Assembly (NCBI RefSeq): GCF_019578655.1
Contig: NC_063262.1
Coordinates: 16,933,582 to 16,997,581 of the forward strand
DNA length: 64,000 nucleotides
Direction of reading: 5' to 3'
DNA from: Ricinus communis
Taxonomy: Eukaryota > Streptophyta > Magnoliopsida > Malpighiales > Euphorbiaceae
Shown: in pieces, positions 58,041-64,000 of the stretch
Layout: the number at the start of each line of letters is the position of its first letter
Position numbering within the stretch: position 1 is the stretch's first letter
Made by a program: the position numbers and the translations under genes
Notes under the pieces: generated by a model
Databases searched by the model: none
Seen by the model: the letters and a program-made list of their open reading frames with translations, nothing else
Told to the model about the DNA's origin: nothing

Positions 58041-60847
58041 TTCAAAGGCAGCAGGTTGGAATTGAGTTTTTTATTTTATCATTTTCAAAATGTGTTTTTA
58101 AATGATAAGTGTAGTGAATGTGCCAAAATTCTGTTAAGCAAAAATTTAAAAATAATAAAATCAGAAGTTAGAAAACTAAAGCAGTTCCATAGCAACAGTT
58201 AGTGACAGATGATAAATCTATTTTGTTTCTGTTGAGAGTTTTTTATTTAAAGAAAATTAGATATTTACTATATAAATTTCAAGGATTCTTTCAGAAATAT
58301 CTAAAAAACGTTAAAATATCATTTTTACTACTAAATTCATACTATAAATTAAAAAATTATTTTAAAAATACGGTAATATATTAGGTATACTTTTTTTACA
58401 AAATGGTATATGTTATTAGCAATTTGGTATATATTTTCATAATTTTTATAATATTTAATTTTTAGTGTATGTTAGTATATGTCTGACATATGTTTAGTAT
58501 ATATTCAATAATATTAATTTGATTGCAGGTCAAACTATTGGAGAGCTGAATATATACATAAATAATATCTAAAACTATTTTTTAAGAATATAATTTATTT
58601 TATATATAAATTACATTTGTTTAAAAAGAATTTAAAAATCATCATAAAAAGAACTTTTTTTATAAATGTACAGTAAAAAGTAAATATTAAGTATATGCTG
58701 GATATATATTAATCCAAAATTTCAAGTTTTTAATTTTAAATCTTTTGATTTTAAAAATTATGTTTCTCAATAACAATAATATCAGTTTTAATTAATTTAT
58801 TTAGTTTAAATTTATATAATAACTCTCGTGATTATTAGAAATTAAGAAATACTATTATGATAATTATATTATTATTATATGTTTTTATAAAATTATTAAA
58901 TATTTTATATACTTATAACATAATATAATACAAAAGTAGAAGCAAATGAGATCCATTCGACAAAATATGAAATACATTAAGTATATATTTGATATTCAAA
59001 ATATTTTAATATATATATGTAAAAAAAATAAAAAGATAAACTCTAAAAATTGGTATACATTATATTTATTTTAGTATCTGTTGTATATATTTATAGTATA
59101 TTTTTAAAATATTTATACCTTTAAAAAGGCCAAAGATAGCAACAAATGGTATATGCTCAACAAAATATGATATAAATTAAATTTATATTTGGTATCTGTA
59201 ACTATTTTAATTCATATAGATTATATATTTATAAAAAAGGTACACTCTTAGAAAATACTATACATTATACTTATTTTATTATATATTGGGCATAAAATGT
59301 ATATGTTAGCTATATATTAGGTATATGATAGGTAACTTTAAATCAAAAATTTAATTTTTTTAATAATATTTATATTCTGAGATTTAATTTTTTTAGTAGC
59401 AAAGATATAATATCAGTATTTATTCAAAATAATGGAATACATTCAATTTATTTTAATATATTTTCCTTATATATAATATACTCATTATATTTATATCTTT
59501 AGAAAAATATAAGGAAAAGTTATAATAAATACTATACATTTTACAGCTTTTAATATATGTTTCATATATATTTGGTATACATATAGTATATAAATAGTAT
59601 TCGAAATTGGTCTTTAGTTTCAACTTGTATCTTTGGTATCTATGCACCTATAAGTTTAGCCATTATTCAACAAATTTTACTAATTTTTTAAAATAAGCAT
59701 ATTATCAAACATCGTAAGTGTAGACCATAATTCCATTTAATTCAATTTATTAACCAACTCCAGTAGTTATTTCATTGTTTGTTCATACATAGGTAACATA
59801 GGTAGTAAAATACATTTTAAGCCAATTCAACACTTACAGTGTCTCGAAAAAGGAAAAAAAAAATCTTTTTGATGTGCACAAATAACATATCAAAAACTAA
59901 AAACTTTAAAAAAATCGGACTCAAAATTTGTCTATATTTCTGTAAAAAAGAAAAAGGAAGAGAGAATTAATAATAAACTATTTTATGGTTCAAACATATT
60001 AACAAACAGTTGGAAGACAAGAGAATTTGAAGTCATAAGTTACCATTTTATTCATTTTAAGACATCCAAAAAACTATTCAGTTTTTCAATATTTGTATTC
60101 ATATTTTATTCAACAATACCACAATATAAATTTTGAATCAAATATCAATAAAACCATTGACACAAATCAAGATCAAATAATTTTAAGATTAAACTATTTT
60201 TTAATTATTTCTTCAAATCAAACCAAATTAGATAACAAGAACTTAATATCAAAGAAGATACAACTCATAAAAATTGTGAGAGCCTTTGCCAACCAAATAC
60301 CCATACCTCTCCATCACTAATGCTTGTTGCTTTATAATTATATATTTTTAATATGAGCTTTGGAGTTATTAAATTATCTTTCTTCTTAATATTGATTTAA
60401 ATATTTCTTCAATTTTTGATATTTGTTGAAGCTTCGCGCAACACATCTGATGATGATAAAGAAAAGAGTTTTGATATTCTTCTTTGGTATTGTTAAAGCG
60501 TAATAAAGAAGAAGAAATAAAAAAAAAGAAGAAAAAGAAGAAAAATAAATGATTATGGAAGTGTCAAAAGAGATGCAATATCATAAAAAAATTACGGTAT
60601 AAATAAAATGAAAAAAATCAAACAAAGTAAAATAGAAATAGAGATAAAATAAAAATAAAACTACAGTATACATGCTATATTTTCAAAGAAAAAACAGTAT
60701 ATAGTGTAATTTCCCCTAAATTTTATTCGAACAGAATTTATATTGCTGAAGTAATGTGAATTTATATTTTAAGGCCTTTGGGTCACAACTAAGAACTTCA
60801 ACTTATGGATTGAAAACTAAGGCCCGAAGAACGGAAAAACACTATTG

Positions 60848-60851
<4 letters not shown>
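58041..60851. other. AT-rich intergenic spacer between the retroelement nest and petC
   Basis: I see no gene. The first 150 bases may belong to the leader of element Z. From about 58200 the sequence is strongly AT-rich, with many ggtatat/agtatat strings and diverged repeats (58934-59660). A purine run lies at 60515-60545. The short open frames here have low-complexity composition and no recognisable protein features. Confidence 0.6.
58934..59660. repeat. Diverged AT-rich tandem repeats
   Basis: Three related segments start at about 58934, 59132 and 59397. Each has gtagaagcaa/gatagcaaca/gtagcaaaga, followed by a caaaata...gaaata(c)att block and, about 100 bases later, an aaaattggtatacatt / aaaatactatacatta / aatactatacatttta block. 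Spacing is about 200 and 265 bases. The family is not recognised. Confidence 0.5.

Positions 60852-60878
<27 letters not shown>
60852..60878. repeat. GA microsatellite
   Basis: 27 bases of uninterrupted (GA)n, about 180 bases before the petC start codon. It lies in the probable promoter or 5' untranslated region. GA repeats in plant promoters are known binding sites for BBR/BPC proteins; a role here is inference. Confidence 0.9.
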
Positions 60879-60882
<4 letters not shown>

Positions 60883-61056
60883 CGAAATGATCTCAAATAT
60901 GTGGCTATGTGGCATCATAGAAGGCTAATGTGCCTTATCTATTACAGTTGTGGCCGTTGTTCCTTAACCATATTATCCCTACTCTCCATAATATCATCAT
61001 CACCTCCAAAACATAGCATAAGTTAATTTCTTGTTCAAGAATTCTCCCATCTATCA
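60879..61056 (+). promoter_or_regulatory. Proximal promoter and 5' leader of petC
   Basis: 178 bases between the GA repeat and the start codon. An I-box-like CTTATC (GATAAG on the other strand) at 60934-60939 is the sort of light-response element common in photosynthesis genes. No convincing TATA box is visible, which is not unusual for nuclear photosynthesis genes. The transcription start cannot be placed. Confidence 0.4.
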
Positions 61057-63844
61057 ATGGCTTCCTCTACTCTCTCCCCTCCAACTACCTCACAGGTAAA
61101 CTCCATTATTCAAGAATTTCTGAGTTTTCATCTTCTTCGGTTTCAATTACGGATGTGTGTGTGTGCGCTTCTTTGTTTTCCTTAGCTATGCTCTGGCAAA
61201 AGTGGAATGTTCTCTCCTACACATGCTGTGTTTCTGAGACCAACAAGAACCCACATGGTGACAAAGGACAGAGCAATGAAACTTACATGCCAGGCTACAA
61301 GTATCCCTGCTGATAGAGTTCCTGACATGGGTAAAAGGCAGCTCATGAATCTTCTTCTTCTGGGTGCTATTTCCCTTCCTACTGGTTTTATGCTGGTTCC
61401 TTATGCCTCCTTCTTCGCTCCTCCTGGGTAAGTGCACTTGTAAATGGCACTCCATAAACTTTTCATTGGCTAATTTGGGCTCGGACTTAATTTGAATAGA
61501 AAATTGGAATTATGATTATTCCAGTGTTAAATATCCAAAGTTTATTGGTTGATGATTAATCTTCATTGTGATTAAATGAAAGCTACCGTTCTTTCGTTTT
61601 TTGGCTTACTACAAATTTTATTTTCCTTCATCTTAATGGGAAACCTTCAACAGGACTGGTGGTGCTGGAGGCGGTACCGTTGCCAAGGATGCTGTTGGAA
61701 ATGATGTCATTGCAGAACTGTGGCTTAAGACTCATGGCCCTGGAGACCGCACTCTTACTCAAGGATTAAAGGTGCTGAGAGCTCCATTGATTGTTATTCA
61801 TAAAAATTGCATGTGGCTTTCATATTCTTAGGAATGATTGATTCCATAAGCCATTCACTTACCATCGGGGAGATATTGATAATTATGTTGCTCTTAGGAT
61901 TTAATTTGTGTTTATGAAAACTTTCCTCTATCTGATTTTCCAACAAATTCATTTTGAATCACTTTGAAGACGTTTATTTTTAATATCATAAGAAGAACAA
62001 TCATTTCCATCTGGCTAGTTAAAGGCAACATGTATCAGTGGCATAATTGTATGTTGCTCGAGGACATATTCGAGGAATTTGATATGTATTACTCAGAATA
62101 ATTTGAGTTCTTTTATGGATTTCAGGGAGACCCAACTTACCTTGTGGTGGAGAAAGATAGAACTCTCGCAACATATGGAATTAATGCAGTCTGCACACAC
62201 CTTGGGTGTGTTGTTCCTTGGAATGCTGCTGAGAATAAGTTCATCTGCCCCTGCCATGGATCCCAGTACAACGACCAAGGAAGAGTTGTTAGAGGACCTG
62301 CTCCACTGGTACGAACGGGACTTCTCTATTTCTGTTTCATGTTTTAATTTATCATAATACACTTCAAAAGAACTTGAAAGAACTCTAGGCACAATATGCT
62401 ACATAGTTAATTAATGAGAAAATTACACCCAGTTATCTGTTGTGCCTAGTTGATAAATCCCATATAATGCTGACTATTTTGTGTACTTGTAGCCCTTTGG
62501 AAAACTACCTTATTGAATAACCTTTATATTTTATTTATTAGTAGTGGGAAAACTCTTGTCTAATACCAAATCTATAATGAATGACACATATTTATGAGTT
62601 TTGAATAAGTGAGCATGTGTTAGTCATTCAACATAAAAAATGTGAAACGGTATGTAATTGTCATTCATCTATTAGTTGTAGTATTTATATTTAATATAAA
62701 GCTAAAGATTATCTTTAATAGTGTATTTGTGGGTAAATTATATTGGCGGTTATTGAATTTTACATTTTATAATAAAATAATATTAAACCTTTAATTTGTT
62801 ACTAATTGGTTCTAAACATTAATTCTAATAACACCAATAAATTTCTCCGACACACTTAGAGAGTAAATTATATGGATGATCACCAAACTTTGCAATTTGT
62901 ACCAAAAAAATACTGCCCAAGTATCTTTTAAAATTAAGATTTTAGTATTTTTTTATCACAAAGTGGAAAGTTCGTTAACTACCTATATAATTTATTTTAC
63001 ACTCGCTGGAAAAACATATCGGTGTTATTAAAATTAAAGTTCAGTAACTATTTAGTTATCAATCAAAAGTTTGATACCTTTTTAGTACAAAAATATAAAA
63101 TTTGGTGACTGTCAATGTAATTTACCCGTGTATTTATGTTATTAGACCCTCGAAAATACTATCGTGGTTTCTCACTCTTGATCCCAATGACCATTAGTCT
63201 TAATACCCTTTCCCCTATTAGTTCAAAATTAATCTAGACCTAACCAATTGATCTCATTGAGTTGCATTTCTAGACATTCAGATTGTTCACAAACTATCGT
63301 CACCCCCAGAAATGTCACCGTACCAGACGCTCGATCCTGATGATCCATTGGTCCCTGTCCTACATTTTCCTAGTACTTGACAATCATTTGTGGAAGTAAG
63401 CAAGCACACATTATTGTAGTGTGCTTCATGGGGAAATTCAAATATGAAGAGCTGTTTGTTGGGAGAACAATAATTGTGAAAAGTGCATCCCCATAAACAA
63501 GGATTTTCCTTCTACTTACATGCTGGAGCACCAGGATCACACCTTTAAAATTCACTTTAGTAGTCATTACAGTTAAGAGTTGCTTCAGTATCCAATGATG
63601 AATCCTCCTATGCACCCTAATGCTCACTTCAATACCAATAAGTCTTGTATGTAATAGTATTGAATGCACCTACTACTAGTAGAACTGTTTTTAAATTTTT
63701 GTATGTTAGAGATAACCAAATTAATTCTTCTTATCTGTACAGTCACTAGCGTTGGCCCATGCTGACATTGATGATGGGAAGGTGGTCTTTGTCCCATGGG
63801 TAGAAACAGATTTCAGAACTGGAGATGCACCATGGTGGGCTTAA
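61057..63844 (+). CDS. petC: Cytochrome b6f complex Rieske iron-sulfur subunit (five exons)
   Basis: Nuclear gene for the chloroplast Rieske protein, which passes electrons from plastoquinol to cytochrome f in the thylakoid b6f complex. Exons are 61057-61095, 61186-61427, 61654-61771, 62126-62308 and 63743-63844, giving 684 nt and 227 residues, the usual plant length. All introns are GT-AG; intron 3 has a weak donor (GTGCTG). Residues 1-49 are a Ser/Thr/Arg-rich transit peptide, and the mature protein probably starts near Ala50 (ATSIPAD). The single membrane helix is about residues 66-90 ([19 protein letters not shown]), followed by a glycine-rich hinge (TGGAGGG, 95-101). The Rieske domain has CTHLGC (156-161) and CPCHGSQY (174-181): ligands Cys156, His158, Cys174 and His177, with a disulfide Cys161-Cys176. 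The end is DAPWWA. The frame is intact throughout. The start is the first ATG, giving the typical MASS N-terminus. Intron 4 (1434 bp) carries a MITE. Confidence 0.97.
62731..63127. mobile_element. MITE in intron 4 of petC
   Basis: 397-bp element with terminal inverted repeats of about 38 bp: GGGTAAATTATATTGGCGGT at the left pairs with the complement of the right end, GGGTAAATTACATTGACAGT, and the match continues at about three in four positions. The flanking duplication is gtgtatttgt (62721-62730) and gtgtatttat (63128-63137), nine of ten bases equal. A 9-10 bp duplication suggests a Mutator-type origin. A second internal copy of the terminus (gagtaaattatatggatgatc, in two parts) starts near 62870. 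There is no ORF, so it is non-autonomous. Confidence 0.8.
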
Positions 63845-64000
63845 GCTTTCTATTGTCAACATACTCCCATTCAAATTAAAGATGTAATGAAACAGTTTGT
63901 TTTGCAGCAGCGCATAAACATACTGCATGATAGAGGTGAACTTCATAGAATAGAGCTCATAAGTTATCAGGACAATAATATTTTAAACATCGATAATCTT
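63845..64000 (+). other. 3' untranslated region of petC (window ends inside or near it)
   Basis: AT-rich sequence after the TAA at 63842-63844. Candidate polyadenylation-type AATAAT occurs at about 63975. The window edge prevents defining the transcript end. Confidence 0.5.

Noticed and set aside
60093..60320. 75-codon frame in the AT-rich spacer
   Set aside because: Asn/Ile/Lys-rich low-complexity composition, no motif, no neighbours; expected by chance in such sequence.
62093..62392. Minus-strand 99-codon frame, and 61186-61455 minus
   Set aside because: Antisense shadows of petC exons 4 and 2.

Overview
The window is eukaryotic nuclear DNA from a flowering plant, most likely a eudicot. 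It has an intron-containing nuclear gene for a chloroplast protein (petC), AT-rich spacers, and a large stack of Ty3/gypsy LTR retrotransposons. About 57 of the 64 kb is retrotransposon sequence. The only host gene I can support is petC, the Rieske iron-sulfur protein of the cytochrome b6f complex, in five exons at 61057-63844 (+).

The retrotransposons are nested, and almost every junction can be placed to the base because 5-bp target-site duplications (TSDs) survive. The host layer, element Z, is a decayed Tat/Ogre-like element on the minus strand. Its gag is at 56218-58040 and its protease, RT, RNase H, second RNase H and integrase are at 8190-2997. Element A (8191-56217, +, TSD atctt) split Z. 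Element B (9024-35203, -, TSD attct) landed in A's 5' LTR. Element C (12918-26654, +, TSD atagc) landed in B's third ORF. A solo LTR, S2 (15981-17474, -, TSD gtgac), landed in C's gag/protease. A's gag was also hit by element D (36043-43366, -, TSD gagcc) and by solo LTR S3 (43566-45049, +, TSD tatac). D carries solo LTR S4 (40202-41642, -, TSD ttcca). Z carries solo LTR S1 (6024-7494, -, TSD gtaag). A, B, C and D have an Athila-type layout: LTRs of about 1.45 kb starting TGAT, a primer-binding site (PBS) matching TGGCGCCGTTGCCGGGGA, gag, pol, and in A-C a third ORF after integrase. At the far left (1-2590) is a separate degenerate gag on the plus strand.

The most unusual signal is a module repeated between integrase and ORF3 in A, B and C. 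It has a TATA box, a short leader with no ATG, a GTAAGT donor, an intron of about 450-510 bp, and an acceptor 5 nt before the ORF3 ATG. In A and C it is preceded by the same kind of GC-rich CACGG/CCGTG palindromes found next to the TATA box in the LTRs. This looks like a private second promoter for ORF3. The LTRs are also modular: three U3 types and three U5 types are combined in five ways. D is a non-autonomous derivative that lacks capsid, most of pol, and ORF3.

The right-hand 6 kb holds an AT-rich spacer with diverged repeats (58041-60851), a GA microsatellite, and petC. Intron 4 of petC carries a MITE with terminal inverted repeats and a 9-10 bp duplication. All retroelement ORFs in the window carry stops or frameshifts and are annotated as pseudogenes. 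Most of the stops are CAG to TAG or TGG to TAG changes, as expected from deamination of methylated cytosine.
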